Origin: Phycisphaerae bacterium
GTDB lineage: Bacteria; Chloroflexota; Anaerolineae; 4572-78; J111
NCBI GenBank assembly: GCA_028285035.1
Contig: JANQQF010000106.1
Location: forward strand, 1-64,000
Direction: 5' to 3'
Length of the DNA: 64,000 nucleotides
Positions 8,626 to 17,700 of the stretch are shown here, piece after piece. The stretch's first letter is position 1. Each line of letters opens with the position of its first letter. The position numbers and the translations under genes are program-made. The notes below the pieces were generated by a model. It saw only the letters and a program-made list of their open reading frames with translations, did not search any database and was not told the origin of the DNA.

Positions 8626-9654
8626 TCAAACGCCTGATTTATTTTGTGTTTGATCCAATTCAACATTTGTCGTTTCAGTCTCTGAATCAGGCTCATCAAA
8701 AACAGCAGCATACGCTGCATCAATTTCTGTATCCGTTAAATGGGTATAGCCCGAAGTCGTACTAATACTCTCGTGACGGGCCAACTGTTGTGCTAACATA
8801 ATATCATGATGACGAACCGCTCGAGTCACAAAGAAATGACGAAAGGTATGGGGGGTAATAGTGCCACGGGCCTCATTGCCTAAAGCCTGAACCACTCTAT
8901 GGGTCACAATGTTTTCAGCGGTCCGTGAGGAGATAGGCAGCACTTTTTTGCCCGCCTTACGATCATGACGGGCGAAAATTGGCAATACTTCTACCCGCCC
9001 TTGCCGCTGATCTAACTCAAGCCGGGCGTCTAAATAACGATCAATCGCTTTCATAGAGCGCTCAGAAAATCGGACGATCGCCTGTTTATCTCCCTTACCA
9101 ATGATAATCGCCCGTCGTCGTTCCCAGTCGACCTGATTTTTACGTAAGCCGCACGCTTCAGAGACCCGTAGGCCAGTATCCGCCAAGGTAATCAGCAGGG
9201 CACAATCCCGATACAGAGTCAATCGATCTGACAGTTTTTCGGGTGGATAATTGCCCGCTTCTTCGATAAATTTCAGAAGCTCTTCAATTTTCTTTTCAGG
9301 AAAAACATGAATGCGTTTACCTTGATGACGGCGCTGGCTCATTTCAAAATCAAGGGTCGCCAAATTAAATTTGGCCCACTCTTGAGCCGCCACATAGCGA
9401 TAAAATCCGGCCACAGCCGTCGTATACAATCGCTCTGTCGCCACTGACTTCCCCGTCAAGTAATCGAGAAACACTTCAACCCAATGTGGTGAAAGATCGG
9501 CCACAGCAACTTTGTTAACATCAAGTTTCAAGTCACTCTCGGCCAAACACGTAGAAAAGGTTTGCAACCCCTGTTGATAACTTACAGCCGTGTTAGAGCT
9601 TTTAGCACGTTTTATCTGTTTTAGGTAATGCTCAATTGCCTCTTGAATGGTCAT
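8626..9654 (-). CDS. Tyrosine recombinase/integrase (XerD-like)
   Basis: A 342-aa site-specific DNA recombinase. The N-terminal SAM-like core-binding domain (about 1-100) starts EAIEHYLKQIKRAKSSNTA. The catalytic domain carries the Arg of ADTGLRVSEACG, the HxxR pair in TPHTFRHFFV, the ARHESISTTSGY histidine box and the nucleophile Tyr in SGYTHL. All active-site residues seen are intact. It stands alone: no excisionase, phage or cassette array lies next to it, so it could be a chromosomal Xer-type enzyme or a stranded integrase. No clear Shine-Dalgarno precedes ATG 9654. The protease gene follows on the same strand. Confidence 0.9.
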   Translation of the reverse strand: MTIQEAIEHYLKQIKRAKSSNTAVSYQQGLQTFSTCLAESDLKLDVNKVAVADLSPHWVEVFLDYLTGKSVATERLYTTAVAGFYRYVAAQEWAKFNLATLDFEMSQRRHQGKRIHVFPEKKIEELLKFIEEAGNYPPEKLSDRLTLYRDCALLITLADTGLRVSEACGLRKNQVDWERRRAIIIGKGDKQAIVRFSERSMKAIDRYLDARLELDQRQGRVEVLPIFARHDRKAGKKVLPISSRTAENIVTHRVVQALGNEARGTITPHTFRHFFVTRAVRHHDIMLAQQLARHESISTTSGYTHLTDTEIDAAYAAVFDEPDSETETTNVELDQTQNKSGV

Positions 9655-9811
9655 AAAGAGAAGATACCATGGCTAAGTTTACATAATGATAAATTATAGC
9701 TGATTATCCCACAAATTACAATGACAATTCTACATCAGGTAGACATAAAGTGCAACCCGATTCAAGGGGGCTTCATTTATAAAGGAGTTTTCACGGGCTT
9801 TGCATACTAGA

Positions 9812-9847
9812 AACCAGAAGTCCAAAGTGCACTTTGGACTTCTGGTT
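9812..9847. repeat. 36-bp perfect palindrome (AAAGTGCACTTT core), copy 1
   Basis: A perfect 18+18 palindrome with core AAAGTGCACTTT, in the gap after the histidine kinase stop (9879) and before the recombinase start (9654). There is no T-tract on either side. A second long palindrome with the same core and different flanks is at 51825-51862. It could act as a bidirectional transcription stop or be a dispersed palindromic repeat. Confidence 0.75.
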
Positions 9848-9878
9848 CAAAGCTATAATCTTAAATTGTGATACAATG

Positions 9879-11303
9879 TTAGACAAACTGTGAGGCTTTG
9901 GGCAGAGCGATTGTAAAAATAGTCCCCTGCCCCAATTGACTGCGTACAGAAATAGTACCACCATGCGCTTCAACCAAGGATTTTGCGATAGCCAATCCTA
10001 AGCCAGACTCACCTTCATCTTGCTGACGAGAAGAGTCCGCACGGAAAAAGCGGTCAAAAATATAGGGAAGTTTATCGGGGTCAATGCCACTTCCATTATC
10101 GGCAACATTCAATAAAACAGCCCTATCGTCTTGAGCTGCTGAAAGGGTAATTTGGCCCCCTTTGGGGGTGTAGCGGAATGCATTGCTGACCAAATTTCCC
10201 AATACCTGAATAATACGCTCGGCGTCAACCTCAACTTGAGGTAGCGCAGGATCTGAGTCCACATTCAAATTGACATCTTGTTGGTGAGCTTTATAGGCAA
10301 AAATATTAGCAAGTTTTTCCAAAATTGTGGGCATTGCAGTGGGTTCACGATTGAGTGATAGCTGATTGGCATCAGCCAGAGAAAGTGTACGAAGATCGTG
10401 GATCAAGCGCTGTAGATGCTGTGTTTCTTCATGCATCGCCTCATACATATCATTATTGGGTTGGAGGATGCCGTCACGCAGCGCTTCGACATAACCAGCC
10501 AGTACGGTTAGAGGGGTACGCAAATCGTGAGCAATATCAGCTGTCATTTGCTGCCGAATTTTACGGGCCTCGGCTAAATCTGCGCTCATTTGATTAAAGG
10601 CACTGGCTAATTCACCAATTTCATCATTTGAGCGAACAGACACGACCTGTTCAAGATGGCCCGCAGCCATTGCCTGTGTAGCAGCCGTCAATTCTCGTAA
10701 GGGATGGGTCAACGAGCGAATCAAAATGACGCCTAAGATCAGCCCAGCCACAGCAATAATTAAGGCCCCAATACCCAAAGTTGAGTAGATATCACCCAGA
10801 TAACTCATCTCCGCAGCGGTTGGAGCGGCGATAACGTTGGTATTGGTTAGGACAGTCCCCACAATCATCCCGTCTACTTCGATAGGGATACCTAAAATTT
10901 GCTCAGGTGGAACTTGTTCCCCTGGCGGATACCCTGGTCCCGGCACAACAACCTGACCATTTTGATTGAGCAGAACGAATTGGATCGGAGGGAAAGGGGG
11001 CGGCCCATCTGGCTGATTACGTGGTCCAGGCGGTTGATTACGTTGTCGATCATCATCTCGCCCTTTGTCATTTGAGTCGTTCTTACGCTTAGGCTTAAGA
11101 GAATCGTGCACCCCTTCCCATGTTCCAGTTGAAACATAATGATCGGTTACATCCTCCACAAACCCGTCAAAAAATTGATCCTGGGCATAACCAAGTAAGG
11201 CATTGCTTGAGGTGCGTCCGGCTAAAAACACTAAAGAGATGACCCCAACTAGGCTCATCACAAGAAAGGCAAGTGTAAGTTTGATCGACAATGAACGAAA
11301 CAT
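9879..11303 (-). CDS. Sensor histidine kinase (HAMP-HisKA-HATPase)
   Basis: A 474-aa membrane sensor. TM1 is about 7-29. A periplasmic/extracellular domain follows with a basic, acidic and proline-rich segment (KRKNDSNDKGRDDDRQRN...PPGP). TM2 is about 175-198, followed by a HAMP domain (RSLTHPLRELTAATQAMAAG). The HisKA H-box is DIAHDLRTPLTVLAGY. The HATPase domain has the N-box (LGNLVSNAFRYTP), G1 (DNGSGIDPDKLPYIFDRFF) and G2 (GESGLGLAIAKSLVE). It phosphorylates the response regulator encoded 46 bp upstream on the same strand. The signal is unknown. Confidence 0.95.
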   Translation of the reverse strand: MFRSLSIKLTLAFLVMSLVGVISLVFLAGRTSSNALLGYAQDQFFDGFVEDVTDHYVSTGTWEGVHDSLKPKRKNDSNDKGRDDDRQRNQPPGPRNQPDGPPPFPPIQFVLLNQNGQVVVPGPGYPPGEQVPPEQILGIPIEVDGMIVGTVLTNTNVIAAPTAAEMSYLGDIYSTLGIGALIIAVAGLILGVILIRSLTHPLRELTAATQAMAAGHLEQVVSVRSNDEIGELASAFNQMSADLAEARKIRQQMTADIAHDLRTPLTVLAGYVEALRDGILQPNNDMYEAMHEETQHLQRLIHDLRTLSLADANQLSLNREPTAMPTILEKLANIFAYKAHQQDVNLNVDSDPALPQVEVDAERIIQVLGNLVSNAFRYTPKGGQITLSAAQDDRAVLLNVADNGSGIDPDKLPYIFDRFFRADSSRQQDEGESGLGLAIAKSLVEAHGGTISVRSQLGQGTIFTIALPKASQFV

Positions 11304-11349
11304 CTGGTTTTCCTAAAATTAGTAAGACTTTAAAGCATTCTAAACTATA

Positions 11350-12036
11350 TCAAGCTAAATCAACATGAAATCGGTAGCCCACCCCAAACACCGTTTCAAT
11401 GTAACAGGGATTCTTAGGGTCAGGCTCAATCTTGCTACGCAAATTTCTGACGTGAACATCAATGGTACGTTCAACCCCTTCAAAACTTGTTCCCTGCAAA
11501 TGATCCAGCATTTCCATTCTTGAAAAGGCCCGACCTGGCGTACCCATGAGCAACACTAACAAATCAAATTCGGAGGGTGTTAAATCGACAAATTGATCAC
11601 TGACCTGAACCAATCGGCGGCTTCGATCTAAAACGATATCAGCTGCCCGAATGATATCCGAGGCCGCCGATTGTTTCTCGGCCCGCCGCAGTACGGCTCG
11701 CACTCGGGCGGTAAGTTCACGCATACTAAACGGTTTTGGCACATAATCATCGGCCCCTAGCTCCAAACCCAACACCTTGTCAGCTTCCTCTACCTTGGCG
11801 GTCAGCAGAATAATGGGGACATCTCGTTCTTGGCTATAAATCCTCATAAATTCATAGCCCCCCATTTCAGGCATCATGATGTCCAGCAGAACCAGGTCGG
11901 GCTTTTCTTGTCGAGCCACATACAAGGCCATTTGGCCATCTTCTGCCGTAACTACCCGAAACCCCTCTTGCATAAGATAGGATTGAACCATTGTTCTTAT
12001 ATTTTTCTTATCGTCGACCACGAGTACGGTTTTCAT
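11350..12036 (-). CDS. OmpR-family response regulator
   Basis: Receiver domain with acidic pair (VVDDKKN), phosphoacceptor Asp in LVLLDIMMPEMGG, Thr in ILLTAK and Lys in DDYVPKPFSM. A C-terminal OmpR/PhoB winged helix follows (LTPSEFDLLVLLMGTPGRAFSRMEML...VERTIDVHVRNLRSKIE...YIETVFGVGYRF). ATG at 12036 is preferred over GTG at 12048 because a GGAAGTGAG-like site sits at the right distance. It forms a two-gene unit with the kinase at 9879. Proteins of this family bind direct repeats at about 11-bp spacing; such repeats lie upstream of the FHA operon and the TauE gene nearby, so those are candidate targets (inference). Confidence 0.95.
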   Translation of the reverse strand: MKTVLVVDDKKNIRTMVQSYLMQEGFRVVTAEDGQMALYVARQEKPDLVLLDIMMPEMGGYEFMRIYSQERDVPIILLTAKVEEADKVLGLELGADDYVPKPFSMRELTARVRAVLRRAEKQSAASDIIRAADIVLDRSRRLVQVSDQFVDLTPSEFDLLVLLMGTPGRAFSRMEMLDHLQGTSFEGVERTIDVHVRNLRSKIEPDPKNPCYIETVFGVGYRFHVDLA

Positions 12037-12067
12037 TATTAGACTCACTTCCAGGTTGTGTAACTTA

Positions 12068-12133
12068 TTTTCTGTACATCTGCTGATATTGCTGGAGCTT
12101 CAGCAAATTTACAGAAGCCGTGGGACCCTGCCC
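12068..12133 (+). repeat. TTTACAGAA intergenic repeat, copy A
   Basis: Starts with TTTTCTGTA. The right arm TTTACAGAA is at 12108-12116 and is followed by GC-GTGG-AC-CTGCCC hairpin-like sequence, the same order as the copy at 57665-57731. Lies between the MauG gene and the response regulator. Confidence 0.6.
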
Positions 12134-12212
12134 ATTTTCAAGATAGATGTTGTCGATTGTAACCCTATTTTTAGCATAATACATTATCTATATTTTGAAA
12201 ACCCCTTGAGGC

Positions 12213-13373
12213 TTATCTCGTAACAGCAGGTAAATAAACATGATTGGTCAAGAATGGATCCGAGAACTTGGTGTCGGTGAGAAATTCATCATCAGTCAAC
12301 GTTTCCATAAAGGCAACCAAGGCTGCTTTGTCATCATCCGACAGATTGAGACGGCGGGGTTGACCATTATTCCCCTGAAGACGTTGATCTAAGTTAGGGT
12401 GTGCTTGAACTTCCGAGTCATAGAATTCAACGACCTCCTCCAAGGTATCAAATCGGCCATCGTGCATAAACGGCCCTGTGACCGCGATGTTACGAAGCGA
12501 GGGCACCTTGAATTTTCCCTCGTCATCACTATCCCCCGTAACTGCAGCCAAGCCAGCGTCTGTTGTTGTCGCATCCAACCCATTATTGCGTGCTTCCGGG
12601 GCGATAAAAATATCGGTTTGGTGGCAATTGTCACAGCGCCCCCGGCCCTCAAAAATTCGACGGCCTCGACTTTCTTCATCGGTAAAGTTGCTAAAGTTAG
12701 TGGCCACCCCGACATCATACTTGGATTGGTATGACACCATTGAGCGCACAAATTGAGCTAGCGCGAGAGAAATTCGATCACTATTGACTTCATCGGTACC
12801 AAACGCATCTTCAAACAATGGTGGGTAGTACGACTCCGCTGATACCTTCGCGACCAACTCATCCAGGGTCAGGCCTAATTCAACCGCGTCCTGAATTGGC
12901 ATTAGCACTTGCTCTTCCAAATTTGTGGCTCGCTCATCCCAGAAGAAAGCCCCGTTTTCATAATATCGGGCATTTGCCAGCCCCATCGAATTCCGTCCGG
13001 TCAAGCCACCTTCAAAACCAATACTCAAGGCATTGGGATCGGAAAAACCTTGGCTTTGCAAATGACAGGAGGCACAAGAAATCGTGTTGTTTGCAGAAAG
13101 CCGTTTGTCGTAAAACAAAACCCGGCCCAAGGTTGCCCCAGCATTCGTAATTTGATTACCGCCCGGCGTATTATCCGCATCAGTGATGTCGTCATCGTTA
13201 AAATGGTCAGGCAATGTAACGTTTGCATACTCATACAACGTATCCGGTAATTCAGGGGTGGGCAGGTTTGCAGTCCCTGATCCTTGAGCATTTACAAGTG
13301 TAACCCCAGCTACACCTAAAATTAGCCCTGTTAGTATTGTCGTAAACTGTGTCCACTTTTTCACTTGTTTCAT
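12213..13373 (-). CDS. Di-heme cytochrome c peroxidase / MauG family
   Basis: A 386-aa exported protein with a signal peptide (TTILTGLILGVAGVTLVNA). There are two c-type heme sites: CASCH in the N-terminal domain and CDNCH in the C-terminal domain, as in bacterial CcpA and MauG. Other family marks include GRVLFYDKRLSANNTISCAS, FFWDERA, PSLRNIAVTGPFMHDGRF and the C-terminal LVAFMETL. It reduces peroxide or performs high-valent heme oxidation outside the cytoplasmic membrane. It lies 47 bp after the small membrane protein gene on the same strand, so it is probably the last gene of the FHA/FAD operon. Confidence 0.92.
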   Translation of the reverse strand: MKQVKKWTQFTTILTGLILGVAGVTLVNAQGSGTANLPTPELPDTLYEYANVTLPDHFNDDDITDADNTPGGNQITNAGATLGRVLFYDKRLSANNTISCASCHLQSQGFSDPNALSIGFEGGLTGRNSMGLANARYYENGAFFWDERATNLEEQVLMPIQDAVELGLTLDELVAKVSAESYYPPLFEDAFGTDEVNSDRISLALAQFVRSMVSYQSKYDVGVATNFSNFTDEESRGRRIFEGRGRCDNCHQTDIFIAPEARNNGLDATTTDAGLAAVTGDSDDEGKFKVPSLRNIAVTGPFMHDGRFDTLEEVVEFYDSEVQAHPNLDQRLQGNNGQPRRLNLSDDDKAALVAFMETLTDDEFLTDTKFSDPFLTNHVYLPAVTR

Positions 13374-13420
13374 CGCAGCCTGTCTTCCTTAAATGTTGAT
13401 CAATTCTCAAATCGCTACTT

Positions 13421-13849
13421 TTATATCCGTTTCCACCACTCAGCCCCTTGAAATCGCCAATGAAGTAGCATTGTACGTAGAGGGCCTAACATTAAAGCAA
13501 AGGCAGTCAACCAAACCACACTATAATGAAGCACAAACTGAAAGATTGATAGACGTGGGTCAACCCCTGGGATGGGAATAATCTCAATAAAAGTCCACAA
13601 GAAGATCGCCTCTACAATACCACCAAAAACAAAGAAAATCGGTGGCCAATCGCGATCCCAGCGCAATTTTTGTAACCACGTGTAGAGCACATCCCAGCCC
13701 AAACCGAAACAGGTGGCCAAGGCCAAAATAATGAACGGGGTGAGAAAAAATCTTCCCGCAGGGAGGGCAAAGAAAAGACTAATAAATACCCCAACCGTAC
13801 TCATCAAAATAACGCGCGTTTGCCAGCGTCCTAATAATGTCGGTGTCAT
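13421..13849 (-). CDS. Small integral membrane protein, unknown function
   Basis: I do not recognise the family. Start ATG 13849 overlaps the stop of the FAD oxidoreductase in an ATGA junction, implying translational coupling; a longer in-frame start at 13879 would overlap further. The 142-aa product has about four hydrophobic helices: VILMSTVGVFISLFFAL, FFLTPFIILALATCFGLG, PIFFVFGGIVEAIFLWTFI, and VVWLTAFALMLGPLRTM. The C-terminus is basic/aromatic (HWRFQGAEWWKRI). It may anchor or supply electrons to the neighbouring oxidoreductase and heme peroxidase (inference). Confidence 0.8.
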   Translation of the reverse strand: MTPTLLGRWQTRVILMSTVGVFISLFFALPAGRFFLTPFIILALATCFGLGWDVLYTWLQKLRWDRDWPPIFFVFGGIVEAIFLWTFIEIIPIPGVDPRLSIFQFVLHYSVVWLTAFALMLGPLRTMLLHWRFQGAEWWKRI

Positions 13850-15468
13850 GGTCGTACTCCTTGTGCCCAGCGCAGCCACTGTCCAACTGAGCGGGTCATT
13901 GTCATTCTTTTTACGCCTGGGGCACTTTCCCCAACTAAGCCGTTCACTGCTTGCAAAGCCGCATACTGTAGGCCCACAAAACTATCAACCGGAGCATAGC
14001 TGTTCCCGAGAGTCATTGCCCCACTGGCATAGACCCGGCCCGAACCATTACGCATTCCAGTCAATTCAAAGTGGGGTGAAACTCTCAAACGACCCATTGT
14101 GTTCTTTTCAAGCTCATACATCTGAATCATATCCCGGAGTAGCGGATTGTTTTCCAAGTCCGCATCAAGCCCCGTAGCATCAATAATAAAATTCGCTTTA
14201 AGGTGCATAATCTCTTCTGAGCCAGCCCGCCCCTTAACCACGGTCAAAACGCGACCATCAGGGCAGAGATGCACCTCATCAACCTGACCAAAACGAATTT
14301 GATACCAACCTTCATCTAGGCCCTGCTGAATAATACGACGCCAATCTTTACGATCAGCCGTGGTGGTTCCTCCCCACAAGCCAATGAGTTCCTTACGATC
14401 CGCCTCATCCATTTTCGCCAAGTAGGCCCGCATATCGCCCCCAAAACAGGCTTTTGGAAAATTATAGGGTTGGTATTCAAAATGATTTTCTGATTCGCGA
14501 TGGGCCCAACGATAATGTGATCCCACTGGACGAGGGGACCGCATCAGATGTTTGACATGGATGTTTGGGTTATGCTGACGCTCTTCATAGAGACGTTGAA
14601 TAATCCGAGAAGCAACAATCCCTCGACCACGAACCAAAACAGTACCGCCTTGCTCTCGCAATTGCTTATAAACGTGATTGTGATCTTCGTAGGCATTGAC
14701 CACACTTCGGAAATCCTGGGTCTTCTCTCGATAAGCTTGAAGATCAGGCAAGAAGCGAAAACCGGAGTATCCGACAGCTAAATGTAGGTGATCAGCGACC
14801 ATAATCTTGTGAATTCGTTTCTTGGCGTTACTTTGCGAATAGGCCACGGCAAATCGCCCATCATCTGTTTTGCGAATAGCCCGAACACGGCCAAAGCGCC
14901 AAATTTTATCCCAATGAATTCGTTTGGCTTCCCGTTCAATCGAGTCGTAAACATTGCCAGCTTTCGGCGTAAATGGCTCAGCAAAAACGGGTTCTGTAAA
15001 AATTTGCCAGGCTAGGTAGCCCGCATGGGCAAGATTTCCCCGGCTAACATCCTGCGCAATCTCTCGAACCGCATATCCTGGCCATCCCCAAATGTTGTCT
15101 GGTGTTGAGCCAGAGTCGCTACGGAGACGTTCCTGATCTGGGATCTGAGAGTTATGACACAGACGTCGATAACGACCGTGAGGCTTGGCTTCAAATCCAA
15201 TCGAGGCAATATTGGCTGGATTGACCCCGTAGATCACGAGATGATTAACCCAGGCAAAACTTCCCAGCCCTCCACCTACGGCTAAGTACGTGATCTCCTC
15301 AATCGGAACATCAAGCTGGGCCAGGGCCTCTACGTTAACGACCGACTGATTAAACAGCGCCGGTGGGAAAACAGCAGGCTGATTGTCAGCTTCGTTTTGT
15401 GTATTTGGGCGAGAAAAGGGAACCCTTTCCATCAACTTCTTATCAATTCTTGCAATTGTTGCTTCCAT
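13846..15468 (-). CDS. FAD/NAD(P)-binding oxidoreductase of uncharacterised family
   Basis: A 540-aa protein from ATG 15468, chosen because AGGAAGAG lies just upstream; the longer frame to 15549 overlaps the FHA gene. A dinucleotide-binding motif is at the start (YLAVGGGLGSFAWVNHLVIYG), with a second glycine-rich stretch in GGTVLVRGRGIVASRIIQRL. The late segment ANFIIDATGLDAD resembles the ATG motif of FAD/NAD(P) oxidoreductases, followed by GRVYASGAMTLGNSYAPVDSFVG, a C-terminal FAD-binding-like loop. It therefore looks like a two-dinucleotide flavoprotein such as a monooxygenase/reductase. The substrate is unknown. Sits between FHA protein and a membrane protein in one operon. Confidence 0.75.
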   Translation of the reverse strand: MEATIARIDKKLMERVPFSRPNTQNEADNQPAVFPPALFNQSVVNVEALAQLDVPIEEITYLAVGGGLGSFAWVNHLVIYGVNPANIASIGFEAKPHGRYRRLCHNSQIPDQERLRSDSGSTPDNIWGWPGYAVREIAQDVSRGNLAHAGYLAWQIFTEPVFAEPFTPKAGNVYDSIEREAKRIHWDKIWRFGRVRAIRKTDDGRFAVAYSQSNAKKRIHKIMVADHLHLAVGYSGFRFLPDLQAYREKTQDFRSVVNAYEDHNHVYKQLREQGGTVLVRGRGIVASRIIQRLYEERQHNPNIHVKHLMRSPRPVGSHYRWAHRESENHFEYQPYNFPKACFGGDMRAYLAKMDEADRKELIGLWGGTTTADRKDWRRIIQQGLDEGWYQIRFGQVDEVHLCPDGRVLTVVKGRAGSEEIMHLKANFIIDATGLDADLENNPLLRDMIQMYELEKNTMGRLRVSPHFELTGMRNGSGRVYASGAMTLGNSYAPVDSFVGLQYAALQAVNGLVGESAPGVKRMTMTRSVGQWLRWAQGVRP

Positions 15469-15500
15469 AATGCTCTTCCTTGAAGAGGATAAATTCTTCC

Positions 15501-16250
15501 TTAATTTGCGGTTAGGCCGCCAGCCAACATCAATCCGCACCAGGGGCAATCTTTTTTCGCGGCGCTAATCTTACGTTGACAACCGTGACAGCGAATTTTA
15601 TAAATATCGTTCCATTCATCTTCAGCCAATAGTTGTTCATTGATGTTTTGGGCTTGAATTTCTACGGGGCCCATCTTAAAGGTATAACCAGGTTTAATGG
15701 CCGTTGTTTGACCGTGTTTTAGTTTATATTTAATAAAGGTGTAGATCGGGGTTGTTTCGCTCAAATTACGGACAAAGAACTCCCCTTTGTAGAAAGTGAT
15801 CTCAGCGTGTCGGCGTGAGACAGTTCGATTATCGAGAACAATGTCACATACATCACGACGGCCCAGGGTAATCGGTTTGTCATCAGTAATTCGATAAATC
15901 TGTTCTTTCTCATCGGTAAGTTGTAAAACGGGGATATCATCTACAATTTGCATTGATTTCACATAAAGCTGCTTAAACCCGAGTTGAATAATATGACCTT
16001 GTTTGAGAATTGTCGCCTGTTCCATCTCTAATTTACGCTTGGTACAAACATAAATGGCATTTGTTTTACTCAAGTTATGAAGATGAACCATACCGCTATC
16101 AGCAAATAATGCAGCGTGTCGTCGGGAAATTGTTCGCTCTTGTAATACAATGTCACAATCTTTGCGTCGACCAATCACGAGAGGTTTCTGATCCATCAAA
16201 TTAAAAATACGAGGTTGTTGATCGGCTTGCCATAGTAATTCCATTTGCAT
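15501..16250 (-). CDS. Double-FHA protein with C-terminal zinc ribbon
   Basis: A 249-aa protein with two forkhead-associated domains. Each carries the phosphothreonine-binding signature: VIGRRKDCDIVLQERTISRRHA (about 26-47, quoted in part) and TLGRRDVCDIVL...VSRRHAE (about 130-150). The C-terminus holds a CxxC...CxxC zinc ribbon (CHGCQ and CPWCG). FHA domains dock onto phosphothreonine made by Ser/Thr kinases; no kinase gene is in this window. First gene of the operon with the FAD oxidoreductase (33 bp gap). Its upstream region shares an operator-like block with the TauE gene. Confidence 0.9.
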   Translation of the reverse strand: MQMELLWQADQQPRIFNLMDQKPLVIGRRKDCDIVLQERTISRRHAALFADSGMVHLHNLSKTNAIYVCTKRKLEMEQATILKQGHIIQLGFKQLYVKSMQIVDDIPVLQLTDEKEQIYRITDDKPITLGRRDVCDIVLDNRTVSRRHAEITFYKGEFFVRNLSETTPIYTFIKYKLKHGQTTAIKPGYTFKMGPVEIQAQNINEQLLAEDEWNDIYKIRCHGCQRKISAAKKDCPWCGLMLAGGLTAN

Positions 16251-16299
16251 AATTCATCTCCTAGTCAAAATTTTCTTATCTTGATGTTTACTTTAATGT

Positions 16300-16348
16300 A
16301 AAGATGTTCAGAAGTTGTTTAGAAGTCGTGTGTGTTTAATTTAGATAG
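16300..16348 (-). promoter_or_regulatory. Three-half-site operator upstream of the FHA operon
   Basis: On the minus strand, half-sites CTATCTAAAT, CTTCTAAACA and CTTCTGAACA occur at relative positions 0, 23 and 34; the last two are exactly 11 bp apart. The same arrangement is at 17701-17749 upstream of TauE. Roughly 50 bp before the FHA start. The 11-bp phase is typical of OmpR/PhoB-family sites. Confidence 0.6.
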
Positions 16349-16366
16349 TTGTTAGGTGGTTGATGC

Positions 16367-16395
16367 CTGGTACCGACGCTCTGCATCGGTACCAG
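16367..16395. terminator. Perfect 10-bp-stem hairpin
   Basis: CTGGTACCGA pairs with TCGGTACCAG around a 9-base loop. No T-tract follows, so intrinsic termination is uncertain. It separates the TauE transcript from the FHA promoter on the minus strand and may end or stabilise the TauE mRNA. Confidence 0.4.
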
Positions 16396-16445
16396 TAGAG
16401 GAAGGGACTAATAGACGAAACAGTTAAAACCCGTAAAATCGATTT

Positions 16446-16532
16446 ATGTCATCCCCGCGTGGTTTTAGCGGAGATCCATTGTTCGTTGCCCCCGGTCAGT
16501 GGATGCCCGACAAAAGCATTCGGGCATGACAT
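16446..16532. repeat. REP-like element with ATGTCAT ends
   Basis: Ends are near-perfect inverted repeats (ATGTCATCCCCG against the complement of CGGGCATGACAT). Inside, ATGCCCGA and TCGGGCAT form a perfect 8-bp stem (16503-16527). The GTCATCCCCGCG...GGGATGACA style is common among dispersed palindromic elements of many bacteria. It lies just downstream of the TauE stop. Confidence 0.5.
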
Positions 16533-16579
16533 TTTTTATCCCGGTTTTTATTTGATTTCTCTATAAGAATTAGATTATT

Positions 16580-17623
16580 TTATTGAGTGATTAAGGTACT
16601 TGATTTCGCTCGATAGTAAAGCATTGCCCAGAAGCCTAGTCCGAACAGGACAACGACTACGGTTGTGATCAAAACGGCTGTTGGGCTGAATGGCACGAGC
16701 CACAAGGTCGTTGTTAATTCAAGGGCGATTAACCCCAGGATAAACAGAATGAGATAATCTCGTTTGATAATTGAGGCCACGAAGGCACCGAGCGGGGCAC
16801 CTAAAATTACGATGGGAATAGCAACCAGCCAGTAATCCCAGGCTGCGCCAATACTGTTTTGCATCACACCATATACAAAAAATCCGACAACAGAATTTAG
16901 GCCCATAATCACGACGGTGGTTGGCGTACTGATTTTTTCATTGATACCAAAAGCCAAAGTCAACACCATAAACGTGAGCAGATCGGTCCCTGCGCCGGTA
17001 TTTGCCGCAAATATCCCACCAAACAGGCCCACCAGACTAAAGAACAATCGATGCCTATTTCCCCAATTCTCAATGTTATCTTGGGGAGTCCATTTCAATA
17101 TCCAACGAGATAAAATTAAGGCGACACCAAAGGCAGTGGCCACAAATGTGAATAAAATTTTGGGATAAGGTAGGGGGATCTGACCAATATAGGCCCCTAA
17201 AATAATACCAAATGCACCACCTAAAGTGACCCAGCCGACAACATGGGGCAAAATCTTAATCCGCCGTACCAAAATCAACACTGCAGCCATCGTCATTCCA
17301 ACGGCCTGAATCATCAAGCCAAAGGTCCGAGCATCTGCAGCCGGAATTTGCAGTACCTTGGTAAAGACCGGAAAGGCAACTGTTGCTCCACCTTGGGGGG
17401 TCGCTCCAGCAACAAATGATCCCAAGGCCATTGTCGCCGAGACTGGCCATAGCTCTCGAAAGAGGCCCCAACTATTTGAGGCGGTCATGTAGCCAACCCA
17501 AACAAAATAAATCGCTAGCACCAAGGCGGGATAAATCCATCGCCGGATTTGGAGCCGTGCCAGTTGAGTACGCCATTGTGGTTGTTGTTTTGTTACTGTC
17601 TGAAAGTTTGTTTCAAATTGCAT
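16580..17623 (-). CDS. TauE/SafE family sulfite/organoanion permease
   Basis: A 347-aa membrane protein with about eight to nine predicted helices. The family hallmark is the repeated glycine-rich half-motif (GSFVAGATPQGGATVAFPVF and GLFGGIFAANTGAGTDLLTF). Members export sulfite, sulfoacetate or related anions; the substrate here cannot be read from sequence. Start ATG 17623 has an AGGGAG site upstream. A promoter-proximal block shared with the FHA operon suggests that both belong to one regulon. Confidence 0.9.
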   Translation of the reverse strand: MQFETNFQTVTKQQPQWRTQLARLQIRRWIYPALVLAIYFVWVGYMTASNSWGLFRELWPVSATMALGSFVAGATPQGGATVAFPVFTKVLQIPAADARTFGLMIQAVGMTMAAVLILVRRIKILPHVVGWVTLGGAFGIILGAYIGQIPLPYPKILFTFVATAFGVALILSRWILKWTPQDNIENWGNRHRLFFSLVGLFGGIFAANTGAGTDLLTFMVLTLAFGINEKISTPTTVVIMGLNSVVGFFVYGVMQNSIGAAWDYWLVAIPIVILGAPLGAFVASIIKRDYLILFILGLIALELTTTLWLVPFSPTAVLITTVVVVLFGLGFWAMLYYRAKSSTLITQ

Positions 17624-17700
17624 TGTAAGCTCCCTAAATAATTATGAATCGTGAATTGTAAACCAAAAACAGATACCTAATTTCGAGTAAAGGATAAAGG

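Larger units (their letters stand above)
16251..16579. other. Intergenic region between TauE and FHA genes
   Basis: 329 bp without a gene. Holds the FHA promoter block (16300-16348), a strong hairpin (16367-16395) and a REP-like element (16446-16532), each listed separately. Confidence 0.7.

Noticed and set aside
8626..9654. Tyrosine recombinase as the integrase of a prophage or genomic island
   Set aside because: No phage genes, tRNA attachment site or direct repeats were seen around it; kept as a stand-alone recombinase.
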